Shown: positions 25,108 to 33,330 of the stretch, piece by piece
How positions within the stretch are numbered: the first letter of the stretch is position 1
Layout: every line of letters starts with the position of its first letter
Source of the DNA: Streptomyces triticirhizae
GTDB taxonomy: Bacteria > Actinomycetota > Actinomycetes > Streptomycetales > Streptomycetaceae
NCBI RefSeq assembly: GCF_003696235.1
Contig: NZ_RFFJ01000012.1
Span: forward strand, 1 to 55,850
Length of the DNA stretch: 55,850 nt
Direction of reading: 5' to 3'
The notes under the pieces: generated by a model
The model's database searches: none
What the model saw: the letters and a program-made list of their open reading frames with translations, nothing else
What the model was told of the DNA's origin: nothing
Position numbers and translations under genes: made by a program

Positions 25108-27870
25108 TCAGGTGATCCGGGTCAACCGTGCACCGAACCCGGGTTCCGCCAGGTCCTCGCCCAGCGCCACCGGCACCTCCACGCTGCCGTCGCCCTCGCC
25201 GACCCGGAGCGTGCCGACCTCGGTGCCCGCCTCGGCCGAACCCGGCACCCCGTCGGCGTTCTCCTCCAGTTCCAGACGCACCTCAAGCCCGGGCCAGCCG
25301 ACCACCGGCAGATCCTCGGTGACCACCAGCGGCACCCTGCCGCCCAGGCCGTCGTCCACCTCGCCGACCACATCGCCGGCGGAGAGCAGCGGCTCGGCCA
25401 CCAACTCCCCCTGGGCGAACCGCATCAACTCGCGCCCCGCCGTCAACGCCCCGGTCAGGATCGAGTTGTCGGACGGGTGCGGCGGCTGGGCCAGCACGGC
25501 GCCGACGATCAACTGCGTGGTGTCGCCGACCTGTTGCTCGGCCGCGAACATCAGATTGCCGCCGGCGACGGTGGTGGTGCCGGGCTTGATGCCGATCACC
25601 CCGTCCATCGGGACCAGCTGGTTGTAGTTGTAGTGCAGCCGGCCCCGGCTGTCCTCGTAGGACGGCATCCGGACGATCTCGCGGAAGAAGGGGTCCTTCA
25701 TGACCTCCTTGGCCAGCTTCACCTGGTCGGCGGCCGTGCTGACGGTCTCCTCGCGCAGCCCGCTCGGATCGGTGTAGACGGTGTCCGTCATGCCCAGCTC
25801 GGCGGCGGCCTCGTTCATCTTCTCGACGAACTCCTCCTCCGAGCCGGCGTCCCAACGGGCCAGCAGCCGGGCCACGTTGTTGGCGGAGGCGATCATGATC
25901 GCCTGGATCGCCTCCCGCTGGGTCATGTCGGTGCCGGCCTCCACGTCGACGGTCGACTCGCCGTCGGCGCTCAACCCCGCGTCGTCCTCGGCTTGTTGAT
26001 CCACCGGGATGACCGCGCCGTCCGTTTCCGGGTCCATCGGGTGGTCGCGGAGGATCACATAGGCCGTCATCACCTTGGCGACCGAGGCGATCGGCACCGG
26101 CTCCTGCTCGCCGGACGAACCGAACGAACCCAGCCCCTGCACGTCCAGCTGCGCCTGCCCCTGCTCGGGCCAGGGCACGCCGGCCAACTCGCCCTCGAAC
26201 GTGTAGGTCTCGGCGGCCGTCAGCTCAAGTCCCGGCTCGGGCAACGGGCGCAGCATCTGTGCCACGACGAAGACGATCAGCAGCAGAACCGCGAGCGGCG
26301 TCCAGATCTTGACCCGGCGCGCCAGGGTGCGCAGGGGGGTGGGCGGGGGCGCGGGCTTGTTGGTGAGCGCCGCCAGCAGCTCCAACGGGTCGCGGTCGGC
26401 GTCCGCCGGGGGCGGGGCGGCCTCCGGCTTGGGCGGCAGGGCGGGTGCCGGGGCGGCCTCGGGCTTCGGCGGGTCGCCGGCGGGCCTGGGCGGCGATGCC
26501 GCCGGCTTGGGCGGGACGGCGGGGGCGGGGGACTCGGCCACGGCCTCGTCCGCCTCGCGGGCGCCGCTCGAAGAGCCCTTCTCCCCCTCGGAGTCCTTCT
26601 CGCTCCCGGAGTCCTCTTCCCCCTCGGAGTCCTGCGGCCCGTCCGAGTCCTCGGGCTCGTCGGCGGGGCGGGCGGGCTCGGTGGACTCGGCGGACCGTGC
26701 CGGCTCGGGGGGCTCGGTTGGCCGGGCGGGCGCCTCCGGGGTGTTGGTTTCTGTCGACTTGGCGGCTTCGCCACCCTTGACGGGCGCCTCCGGGCCGGTC
26801 GGGGTCTCCTCCTCCCCCACGGGCAGCGTCGCGGTGACGTCCGGCGACCCGCCCCGCTCCGCCCGCTCCTCCGAGGCCGGCAGCCGCAGCATCGCCGTGG
26901 CGTCGCTGTCGGACCTGGTCCCGGACTCGCCGTCGGACTCGCCGTCCTCGTCCTCCGGGGCGTCGGCGTCCTCGGCCTCCTCGGGGCCGTCCACGTCGAC
27001 GCCCGAGCCCTCCGACGGCACCCGCAGCTGCGTCGTCAACCGGTCGCCGGTCTCCTTCTCCGCCGGCGGCAGCCGCAGCATCCGCGTCGCATGGTCGTCC
27101 GCCTCGTCCTCGGACGCGGGCAGCCGCAGCATCGTCGTGGCATCGCCACCGGACTCGCCGTCCTCGGCGCCATCGCCGTCGCCTTGGCCCTCGCCGGACG
27201 ACGAAGCGTCCGTGGCGGCCCGGCCGCCCTCGGGCTCCGACGGCTCCTCCCCCGCCGCGCCGCCGGACGCGGAGACCTTCTCCCGTTCCTGGTCCGTGCC
27301 GTCCCGGTCCGCACCGACCCGGTCCTTCTCGTCCTGGTCGCTCGCGAGTGAGCGCAGTGCGGTCGTTCCCCGGTCTCCGGCGTCGGCCGGCACCCGCAGC
27401 TCGGTCGTCAGGTGGTCCTCGGCGTCCGACGCCCCCTCGTCCTCCTCCGCCGCCGCCGCCGCACGGTCGGATGCGGGCAGCCGCAGCATCCGCGTCGCCT
27501 CGTCCGGGACATCGTCCGCACCGGCCTCGGACGCCTCGCCCGAGGCACGGTCCGCCTCCTCGTCCGCCGCCGGCTTCGCCCCGTCCGTCGCGGACTCCCC
27601 CTCGCCCGACGGCCCGTCGTCTGCGCCGGGCACGCCGGACTCCCCGGACGCGTCAGCCTCTTCGGACTCCTCCGCATCGCTCCCGGCTATCCCGGAACCT
27701 CCTCCGTCGCCCCCCTGAGCGTCGTTTCGAGCCGCCTCCCGGGCGGCCTTCCCGCTTTCGTCCCCGGGAACCTTGGCGTCCTGTGGAACCCTTCCGGGGT
27801 CCTCAGACGTCTTCTCCGATGACTCTCGCTCCCGATCCCGATCCGACCTGTCCGGGGACTCGCCCGACAC
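25108..27870 (-). CDS. Serine-type D-Ala-D-Ala carboxypeptidase with giant disordered cytoplasmic tail
   Basis: 920 residues from GTG 27870 (GAGGAGG upstream). Residues 1-520 are acidic, Gly/Ser/Pro-rich and disordered. The tail carries about seven copies of a short motif T-x-x-L-R-(L/V)-P, at residues about 125, 154, 244, 261, 278 and 324, with degenerate ones at 169 and 345. A single membrane helix lies at about 522-539. The extracellular part is an S11 penicillin-binding domain: SxxK as SVAK (596-599), SxN as SANN (662), and a K-x-G motif as IKPGTT where KTG is usual. It trims peptidoglycan stem peptides outside the cell (family knowledge). The tail is presumably a regulatory or docking platform inside (inference). 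Confidence 0.9.
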   Translation of the reverse strand: MSGESPDRSDRDRERESSEKTSEDPGRVPQDAKVPGDESGKAAREAARNDAQGGDGGGSGIAGSDAEESEEADASGESGVPGADDGPSGEGESATDGAKPAADEEADRASGEASEAGADDVPDEATRMLRLPASDRAAAAAEEDEGASDAEDHLTTELRVPADAGDRGTTALRSLASDQDEKDRVGADRDGTDQEREKVSASGGAAGEEPSEPEGGRAATDASSSGEGQGDGDGAEDGESGGDATTMLRLPASEDEADDHATRMLRLPPAEKETGDRLTTQLRVPSEGSGVDVDGPEEAEDADAPEDEDGESDGESGTRSDSDATAMLRLPASEERAERGGSPDVTATLPVGEEETPTGPEAPVKGGEAAKSTETNTPEAPARPTEPPEPARSAESTEPARPADEPEDSDGPQDSEGEEDSGSEKDSEGEKGSSSGAREADEAVAESPAPAVPPKPAASPPRPAGDPPKPEAAPAPALPPKPEAAPPPADADRDPLELLAALTNKPAPPPTPLRTLARRVKIWTPLAVLLLIVFVVAQMLRPLPEPGLELTAAETYTFEGELAGVPWPEQGQAQLDVQGLGSFGSSGEQEPVPIASVAKVMTAYVILRDHPMDPETDGAVIPVDQQAEDDAGLSADGESTVDVEAGTDMTQREAIQAIMIASANNVARLLARWDAGSEEEFVEKMNEAAAELGMTDTVYTDPSGLREETVSTAADQVKLAKEVMKDPFFREIVRMPSYEDSRGRLHYNYNQLVPMDGVIGIKPGTTTVAGGNLMFAAEQQVGDTTQLIVGAVLAQPPHPSDNSILTGALTAGRELMRFAQGELVAEPLLSAGDVVGEVDDGLGGRVPLVVTEDLPVVGWPGLEVRLELEENADGVPGSAEAGTEVGTLRVGEGDGSVEVPVALGEDLAEPGFGARLTRIT

Positions 27871-28096
27871 CCATGCCTCCTCGCAACGACCCTTGAATGA
27901 ACTGGCTGCTGGTCCCTACCAGTTTGCCGGTTCCTGTGCACCTCGGTACGCCATGCCGGCGGTGGCCCATTGACGCTCTTCTCCCCCAAGGACGTTAACG
28001 ACATATCTACGGGTTCCCCACCAAAGCGACCACGCGCTCTCGACAGAACAATGTGAGAGGCGTCACCCTGTCTTTCATCCACGCGGGGAGGCATGG

Positions 28097-28894
28097 ATGG
28101 GCAGGAGTCGTAGAACCATTCCGGAGGAGCTACTGCTTCTCGCTTTGGACCCGACCACGGGTACCACGGCGCAGCCGCAGTCGCTCGACCTCGGCCTGGC
28201 CGGGGCGCAGCTCGTCGAGCTGGCGCTGGCAGGTCGGATAGCCCCTGATGGGGACCGAATAGCCGTGGTGTTGCCACGGCCGACCGGAGATCCAACCCTG
28301 GACTCGGCGCTGGAACTGCTGCGCAGGCGCGGCTCTCCGGTGCGCGCCGTCCACTGGATCGGCGGGCCCAGGCTCGGGCTTCGCCAGACCTATCTCTCGC
28401 ATCTGGAACGCTGCGGCATGGTGCACGCGGTGGAGAACCAGATGTGCGGAGTGCTGCCGACGACCCGGTATCAGGCGACGGATACGGCGGTCAGCAGGCA
28501 GATCCGGGCTCGGCTGGACACCGCGATCCGCACCGGGACCCCACCGGACGCCAGGACCGCCGCCCTTGCGGCACTGGCGCACGCGGTCGGGCTCGGCAAG
28601 CACCTGTATCCCGGGAACGAGGGGCGGTCGTCGCGCTCCAGGCTCCGGGATCTGATCCGGCACGATCCCATGGGTGGGCTCGTCGCTCACGCTGTCATGG
28701 ACGTGCAGAACGGGGTGGCGGGACAGGCCGCCGCCGCACGGCGCTCACAGCCCACGAGCGCCGGCGCACGCGCAGGAGCGCGCACGCCGGCGACTGCGGC
28801 GATGAGCGTGGTCGGACAGTCACCACAGGTTTCCGAACAGGGCAGGCGGAGAGGAGTCACCCGAGCCGCGGTACGTCCTTCGCTGTCGCACTAG
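28097..28894 (+). CDS. GPP34/Golgi phosphoprotein 3 family protein
   Basis: 265 residues. N-terminal IPEELLLLALDPTTG and LGLAGAQLVELALAGRIAP are the standard GPP34 start in actinomycetes; then RTYLSHLERCGMV-like and LGLGKHLYPGNEGRSSRSR segments. In eukaryotes the family binds phosphatidylinositol-4-phosphate; in streptomycetes its role is unknown and the proteins are numerous. The last about 50 residues are Ala/Arg/Ser-rich. Divergent from the carboxypeptidase. Here the motif region actually reads QTYLSHLERCGMV. Confidence 0.88.
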   Translation: MGRSRRTIPEELLLLALDPTTGTTAQPQSLDLGLAGAQLVELALAGRIAPDGDRIAVVLPRPTGDPTLDSALELLRRRGSPVRAVHWIGGPRLGLRQTYLSHLERCGMVHAVENQMCGVLPTTRYQATDTAVSRQIRARLDTAIRTGTPPDARTAALAALAHAVGLGKHLYPGNEGRSSRSRLRDLIRHDPMGGLVAHAVMDVQNGVAGQAAAARRSQPTSAGARAGARTPATAAMSVVGQSPQVSEQGRRRGVTRAAVRPSLSH

Positions 28895-28928
28895 TTCTTC
28901 CACAGTGACCGCACCGGGAGCCGCATAG

Positions 28929-28984
28929 CGAGCACGGGGTGTGGTGGCGGGTGCTCCTTGGCCCGTCACCACACCCCGTGCTCG
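28929..28984 (+). terminator. Very strong hairpin between GPP34 and XRE genes
   Basis: Arms 28929-28946 and 28967-28984 are perfectly complementary over 18 bp. The 20-base loop can itself form CGGG/CCCG, giving a near-continuous 23-pair stem. It starts 34 bases after the GPP34 stop. Probably a terminator, and possibly an insulator of the XRE gene. Confidence 0.8.
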
Positions 28985-29094
28985 TGATCGCGCACCCTCT
29001 GTCGCGAAACGCCAGCGGACGCACCGCACGTGGTGGCAGGCTTCAGGGCAGTGGCGATCACGCGGTCGCCTGGAGATCGACGGAGGGGCCTGGA

Positions 29095-29967
29095 GTGTCG
29101 GGGAACGTCAATCCGACTGTTCGGAGACGTCGGTTGGGGCAGGAGTTAAGGAGGCTCCGGGAGGACCGGGGTATGACGGCCGAGGAGGTCGCCGACCGGC
29201 TGCTGGTGTCCCAGTCCAAGATCAGCCGACTGGAGAACGGGCGGCGCAGCATCAGCCCTCGGGACGTCCGCGACCTGTGCGGGGTCTATGAGGTCGAGGA
29301 CGCGAAGCTGGTCGAGTCGCTGATGCAGATGGCGAAGGAGTCGCGCCAGCAGGGCTGGTGGCACGCGTTCGCCGAGTTGTCCCCGAGCTACAGCGTCTAT
29401 ATCGGCCTGGAGACGGACGCGTCCTCGCTGCGGGTGTATGAACCGCAGGTCGTGCCGGGGCTGTTGCAGACGCCGGCGTACGCCGGCGCGGTCATATCGG
29501 GTGCGCTTCCCGAGGTCGGTCAGGACGAGGTGGCCAGCAGGGTGCAGGTGCGGCTGAGGCGGCAGCAGCGCATCTGGGAGGACCGCACGCCGTTACGGCT
29601 GTGGGCGGTGGTGGACGAGTCGGCGCTGCGGCGGGCGGTCGGCGGCCCGGCGACCATGGCGGAGCAGCTGCGCCGGCTTGAGGAGTGCTCGCGGCTGCCG
29701 CATGTCACCCTCCAGGTGATGCCGTTCTCCGCCGGCGCGCACCCCGGCGTGAACGGCCAGTACACGATCATGGAGTTCTCCGAGGCGGCGGACACCACGG
29801 TGATCTACCTGGAGGGCGGCACCAACGACCTCTACCTGGAGAAGCCGCACGACGTGCAGCACTACAGCATCATGTACGAGCACCTCCGGGCGCAGGCCTA
29901 CAGCCCGGAGCAGACCCGGCGCTTCGTGCTCCAACTGGCCGAGGAGTTCGACCGCCAACGTTCGTGA
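29095..29967 (+). CDS. XRE family regulator with DUF5753 domain, two TTA codons
   Basis: 290 residues. HTH at about 13-70 (LREDRGMTAEEVADRLLVSQ, SKISRLENGRRSISPRDV), then a DUF5753 domain (VPGLLQTPAYAGAVI, LPHVTLQVMPFSAGAHPGVNG, FSEAADTTVIYLEG). GTG 29095 has GGAGG eight bases upstream. Leucine codons 18 (29146) and 167 (29593) are TTA, read in streptomycetes by the developmentally regulated bldA tRNA, so expression is likely delayed to late growth. Paired with the DUF397 gene downstream, the standard WhiJ-like arrangement, in which the small partner modulates the DNA-binding protein. Confidence 0.93.
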   Translation: MSGNVNPTVRRRRLGQELRRLREDRGMTAEEVADRLLVSQSKISRLENGRRSISPRDVRDLCGVYEVEDAKLVESLMQMAKESRQQGWWHAFAELSPSYSVYIGLETDASSLRVYEPQVVPGLLQTPAYAGAVISGALPEVGQDEVASRVQVRLRRQQRIWEDRTPLRLWAVVDESALRRAVGGPATMAEQLRRLEECSRLPHVTLQVMPFSAGAHPGVNGQYTIMEFSEAADTTVIYLEGGTNDLYLEKPHDVQHYSIMYEHLRAQAYSPEQTRRFVLQLAEEFDRQRS

Positions 29968-30030
29968 CCCCCCTCGGCGGCACGCTCCGGGAGCGCGGGC
30001 GGCCGTGCACTCTACACCGCAACTCGCCTA

Positions 30031-30080
30031 TGCCTGAGGCAAGTTGATAATTAATCACCCTCTCGGATGAAAGCACTCCG
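30031..30080 (+). promoter_or_regulatory. AT-rich promoter/operator candidate before DUF397 gene
   Basis: TGCCTGAGGCA palindrome (30031-30041) followed by the AT-rich TTGATAATTAATCA, unusual against the GC-rich surroundings, about 100 bases upstream of the DUF397 ATG. WhiJ-like regulators commonly bind in front of their DUF397 partner, so this is a plausible target of the XRE protein (inference). Confidence 0.4.
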
Positions 30081-30145
30081 GTGATGGGCCTGCCGGCCAG
30101 TACGGTCACGGCGTTTCCTGTCGAACGTCACGACCCGGAGTTGGC

Positions 30146-30355
30146 ATGGCAATTGAACACGGCAAGACGCGCGTCTGGACCCGGTCCTCGCACTCGGCCG
30201 GCCAGGGCGCCTGTGTGGAGGTGCGCTCCCCGGCACGTGACCTGCTGGCGGTGCGGGACTCCAAGGCTCCCGCCGGCCCGCGCCTGGGCTTTCCCGTAGG
30301 GGCCTGGTCGGCCTTCATGGCCGGGATGCGGCTGTCCCGGGACCTGACGCGCTGA
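30146..30355 (+). CDS. DUF397 domain protein
   Basis: 69 residues, the normal length. Signature WTRSSHSAGQGACVEV, LLAVRDSKAP, LGFPVGAWSAFM. Small acidic/neutral partner of XRE-DUF5753 regulators, behaving like an antagonist in a toxin-antitoxin-like or regulatory pair in streptomycete development. ATG 30146 follows GGAG. Separated from the XRE gene by 178 bases with its own likely promoter. Confidence 0.92.
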   Translation: MAIEHGKTRVWTRSSHSAGQGACVEVRSPARDLLAVRDSKAPAGPRLGFPVGAWSAFMAGMRLSRDLTR

Positions 30356-30452
30356 AGCAGTCGACAACCACCCTGGGGTGGGGGCACATGCCCGTGGCCC
30401 GGCCAGCCGGCGGGGCACGGCACACACGGCACCCCACCGCCCGGGCGGTCCG

Positions 30453-30503
30453 CCGAGGGGGTGCACCCGGAACCACGGGGGCGTTCCGGGCGCACCCCCT
30501 CGG
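30453..30503 (+). terminator. Long hairpin after DUF397
   Basis: Arms 30453-30473 and 30483-30503 match at 20 of 21 positions around a 9-base loop. Beyond a 2-base bulge, GGGCGGT/ACCGCCC extends the stem. Terminator for the XRE-DUF397 unit, about 100 bases after the stop. Confidence 0.75.
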
Positions 30504-30550
30504 CACCGCCCAGCACCGACCACCACCGCCCGTCCCGTCTCGTCCAGCCC

Positions 30551-30627
30551 CGTCTCGTCCCGCCATCCCGCCCCGTCTCGTCCCGCCATCCCGCCCCGTC
30601 TCGTCCCGCCATCCCGCCCCGTCTCGT
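30551..30627. repeat. 23-bp tandem repeat, three copies plus partial
   Basis: Units start at 30551, 30574, 30597 and 30620 (partial), each CGTCTCGTCCCGCCATCCCG plus CCC. No spacers, so it is a minisatellite-like array and not CRISPR. Copy number is likely variable between strains. Confidence 0.9.
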
Positions 30628-30714
30628 CTCGGCCGGCGCCGGTCCTGCCCGCTCGCCCGAACCGCGATGGCGGGGGCGGCGGGATGCGCCTACGCTGGCG
30701 GGAAGGGAGGTGTT

Positions 30715-30939
30715 ATGCCCCAGTCACCCGAATCACCCGAGTCAGGTGCGTCAGACGAGCGGCGCCACACGGAACTCCCGACGCCCGACCGGCTGCTGCG
30801 CACCGGGGCCGAGGGGCCGGTCGACCCCGAGGATCTGGTGCGGCTCAGCGGCCGGGAGCCCACGCCCGAGCTGGTCGAGGAGGCCAGGCAACTGCTGGCG
30901 GAGGAGGGGCCCGCCGCGATCGAGCGGTATCTGCCCTGA
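30715..30939 (+). CDS. Small conserved-type hypothetical protein
   Basis: 74 residues from ATG 30715, four bases after GGGAGG. A disordered N-terminus (PQSPESPESG) is followed by DPEDLVRLSGREPTPELVEEARQLL and ending AEEGPAAIERYLP. That pattern, (D/E)DLV..GR..TPE...A...LAEEG..A, recurs in actinomycete small proteins of unknown function, as I recall. Predicted two-helix acidic domain. Start chosen by the ribosome site; a longer upstream frame crosses the repeats. Confidence 0.75.
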   Translation: MPQSPESPESGASDERRHTELPTPDRLLRTGAEGPVDPEDLVRLSGREPTPELVEEARQLLAEEGPAAIERYLP

Positions 30940-31102
30940 CGGCCGCTTCACGCCGTCGCACAACCGGGCCGCGACGTGCGATACCTCACGGTCCCGGCGC
31001 CCCGGGCGCGTGGCGGAATGAACCGCCACCGGCCCGGGTTGCCGCCTGGAGGGAACCGGACGTGTTCCCCACAGCGGGCAACGGACCAGGGAGGCGAGCG
31101 CG

Positions 31103-32203
31103 GTGACCGAGGGCGCCACAAGCACGGAACGGGACGAGATCCGAGGAGTGCGCCGAGGCGGCGCGCCGGTGCCGTTGTCCGTGCTGGACCTGGCCACGGT
31201 CGGCGCGGGGCACACCGCCGGGGACGCGCTACGCAACACGGTCCGGCTGGCACGCCTCGCCGAGGAGCGGGGCTATCACCGCTTCTGGGTCGCCGAGCAC
31301 CACTCGATGCCCGGGGTCGCCAGCTCCTCGCCGGCGGTGATCCTCGCCCGTCTGACCGCGCACACGGAACACATCCGGCTCGGGTCGGGCGGAGTGATGC
31401 TGCCCAACCATCCGCCCCTGGTGATCGCCGAGCAGTTCGGCACCCTGGAGGCCTTGGCGCCGGGCCGGATCGACCTCGGGCTGGGCCGCGCGCCGGGCAG
31501 CGACAGCGCCACGGCCGCAGCGCTGCGGCGGGGGCGCGCCGACGGGGCCGAGGAGTTCCCGAGCCAGCTGGCGGAGTTGGTCCGCTTCCTGGACGACGAC
31601 TTTCCGGACGGCCACCCGTACAGCCGCGTTCACTCCGTGCCGGGTCCGGTGCAGGGCAGCGCCCCGGGCGGGGTGCAGTCGCCCGCGCGACCGCCGGTGT
31701 GGCTGCTGGGCTCCTCGGGCTTCAGCGCCGAGTTGGCGGGGCGCATGGGGCTGCCCTTCGCCTTCGCTCACCACTTCTCGGCGGCCAACACCGTCCCCGC
31801 TCTCGACCTCTATCGCTCCTCCTTCCGACCGTCGGAAGTCCTGGACGAGCCCTATGCGTTGATCGGCGTCTCCGCCCTGGCGGCGGAGGACGCGTCGGCG
31901 GCCCACGCCCAGGTTCTGAGTGGGGCGTTGACCATGATCCGGCTCCGCACGGGTCGGCCTGGGCTGGTGCCGACGGCCGAGGAGGCCGCCGCCTATCCGT
32001 TCAGCCCGGTCGAACGGGACTTCGTCGACGGCTGGCTGGCCAATGTCGTCTATGGCACCCCGGAGACGGTGACCAAGGGGTTGGACGCGCTGGTGGAGCG
32101 TACGGGCGCGCAGGAGTTGATGATCACCGCCAACGCGCACAGCCCCGAGGCCAGGCTGCGCAGCTACGAACTGATCGCCGACGCCTACGCGTTGACCCGC
32201 TGA
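31103..32203 (+). CDS. LLM-class flavin-dependent oxidoreductase
   Basis: 366-residue luciferase-like TIM-barrel enzyme using FMNH2 or F420H2. Features: [65 protein letters not shown] and a late [11 protein letters not shown]. Closest in style to the YhbW/alkanal monooxygenase-like group with unknown substrate. GTG 31103 follows GGGAGG. Ends 31 bases before the convergent PH-like gene, with a weak hairpin between. Confidence 0.9.
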   Translation: MTEGATSTERDEIRGVRRGGAPVPLSVLDLATVGAGHTAGDALRNTVRLARLAEERGYHRFWVAEHHSMPGVASSSPAVILARLTAHTEHIRLGSGGVMLPNHPPLVIAEQFGTLEALAPGRIDLGLGRAPGSDSATAAALRRGRADGAEEFPSQLAELVRFLDDDFPDGHPYSRVHSVPGPVQGSAPGGVQSPARPPVWLLGSSGFSAELAGRMGLPFAFAHHFSAANTVPALDLYRSSFRPSEVLDEPYALIGVSALAAEDASAAHAQVLSGALTMIRLRTGRPGLVPTAEEAAAYPFSPVERDFVDGWLANVVYGTPETVTKGLDALVERTGAQELMITANAHSPEARLRSYELIADAYALTR

Positions 32204-32228
32204 CCTCGCTTCCCTGCGGCAGGCGAGG
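32204..32228. terminator. Short hairpin between convergent genes
   Basis: CCTCGC...GCGAGG arms enclosing an inner CTGC/GCAG, directly after the LLM stop and before the PH-like stop; probably bidirectional. Confidence 0.45.
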
Positions 32229-32234
32229 ACCTGG

Positions 32235-32750
32235 TCACCCCCGCGCGCCGGGGGCGACCTGGGCCAGCGCCCGGGCCAGATCCTGGGCGTTCTGGGTGTA
32301 GCCGGTGACGCGCAACCGTCCGCCGTCGCGGAGCCGCACGCGAAGATCAACGTCATTACCGAGGGCATATGCCAGCGGCGGCCGTGGGCCCTTCTGCTGG
32401 ACGGAGACGATGTCGGGCCAGCCGATCACCCGCCGCCGGCCGGGCCGTTGGTGGACGAGTCCGCCCTGGTACAGCACGAAGACCTCGCCCCTGCCCCGGA
32501 CCAGCGCCACCAGCCGGGTGAGGCCGAACCCGAGCCCGAGCAGGCCGATGCCCAACACGGCACCGGGCAGGACGTTCGACCCGGTGCTGGTGTCGTCACG
32601 GTCGAAAGTGGCCAGCAGGATGGGAATCCCGGCGGCGACTCCGACCACCCCGACCAGGAGCGACCACACCACGGCGGTGCGCCGGCGGGCGTTGTCCGTG
32701 GGGTGCTCCCCGACGCGCGCCCCCAGCGCGTGCTCAGGTTGGGCGTTCAC
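32235..32750 (-). CDS. Two-TM membrane protein with PH-like cytoplasmic domain
   Basis: 171 residues from GTG 32750, GAGGGG six bases upstream. Two hydrophobic segments (about 26-47 and 60-82) are followed by a beta-rich domain: EVFVLYQGGLVHQRP, RRVIGWPDIVSVQQKG, LRVRLRDGGRLRVTGYTQN and a final helix. The pattern (strand, W-x-D-I, strand, terminal helix) resembles bacterial PH domains. Function unknown; a membrane-associated binding role is inferred. Confidence 0.7.
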   Translation of the reverse strand: MNAQPEHALGARVGEHPTDNARRRTAVVWSLLVGVVGVAAGIPILLATFDRDDTSTGSNVLPGAVLGIGLLGLGFGLTRLVALVRGRGEVFVLYQGGLVHQRPGRRRVIGWPDIVSVQQKGPRPPLAYALGNDVDLRVRLRDGGRLRVTGYTQNAQDLARALAQVAPGARG

Positions 32751-33005
32751 GTTGGCCCCTCGCTTCGTGGCGCCGGGCCACTCCCGGGCCTCGGCGCTAT
32801 CCCTCCCCGAGAGCCCAACGGGAAAAACACGCTATGCCCCGCGTCCACCCCGGATAGCGGGAAGGCGAGCCCCGGGTACCTCCTCCCGGCATATGCCACT
32901 GTGTTGAAAGTGTGAGACGCAATTGCATCCGGCATCAGGCTGCTTGGATGGTGGTCGTACAAGGGGATTTCTTCCCTCGCTCAACTCCCACCCTCAGGAG
33001 CCCCG

Positions 33006-33164
33006 ATGAGCAGCAGCAGTGCCGAACCGCCGGCGGGACCGCAGGAGTCGGCCCCTGCCACCGAGTCCCAGGACTCCCGCCCCTCGCTCAGCGAGCGGCT
33101 GGAGGAGGTCAACCGGCTGTCGGATCTCGACCGACGGATGAAGGGCCTGGGCCAGAACCACTGA
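33006..33164 (+). CDS. 52-residue small protein
   Basis: ATG 33006 preceded by AGGAG at five bases. A Ser/Pro/Glu-rich start is followed by a charged helix SLSERLEEVNRLSDLDRRMK with heptad-like Leu spacing, ending GLGQNH. Codon third positions are GC-rich as in real genes. Not recognised; could be a regulatory micro-protein. A 250-base leader upstream contains no other gene. Confidence 0.55.
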   Translation: MSSSSAEPPAGPQESAPATESQDSRPSLSERLEEVNRLSDLDRRMKGLGQNH

Positions 33165-33277
33165 GACGCGGGCCTCGGCGCCCACCCAGATCGGCGCCAC
33201 CCCGAATCGGCGCCCGCCCCGCCGAGGAGCCGCACCGGCCGGGCCGCCCGCCACCCGTCGAGCGCCGTCACCGGCGA

Positions 33278-33304
33278 CCCCGTCCCGGTCAGGGCGGGAC
33301 GGGG
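33278..33304. terminator. Hairpin between small gene and exonuclease III gene
   Basis: Perfect 10-bp stem CCCCGTCCCG/CGGGACGGGG with a 7-base loop in the gap between convergent genes. Confidence 0.7.
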
Positions 33305-33330
33305 AACGACGGCCCGGCGAGGAGACGCCG

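Larger units (their letters stand above)
30356..30714. other. Intergenic region with hairpin and tandem repeats
   Basis: 359 bases between DUF397 and a small gene. It holds a 21-base-arm hairpin (30453-30503), a 23-bp tandem repeat (30551-30627) and the ribosome site of the next gene. I see no credible coding sequence. Confidence 0.6.

Noticed and set aside
24649..27718. Long plus-strand frames opposite the carboxypeptidase
   Set aside because: They mirror the repetitive tail of the real gene; no start signals and no recognisable domains.
30551..30627. Possible CRISPR array
   Set aside because: Units are 23 bp with no spacers and no cas genes; a plain tandem repeat.
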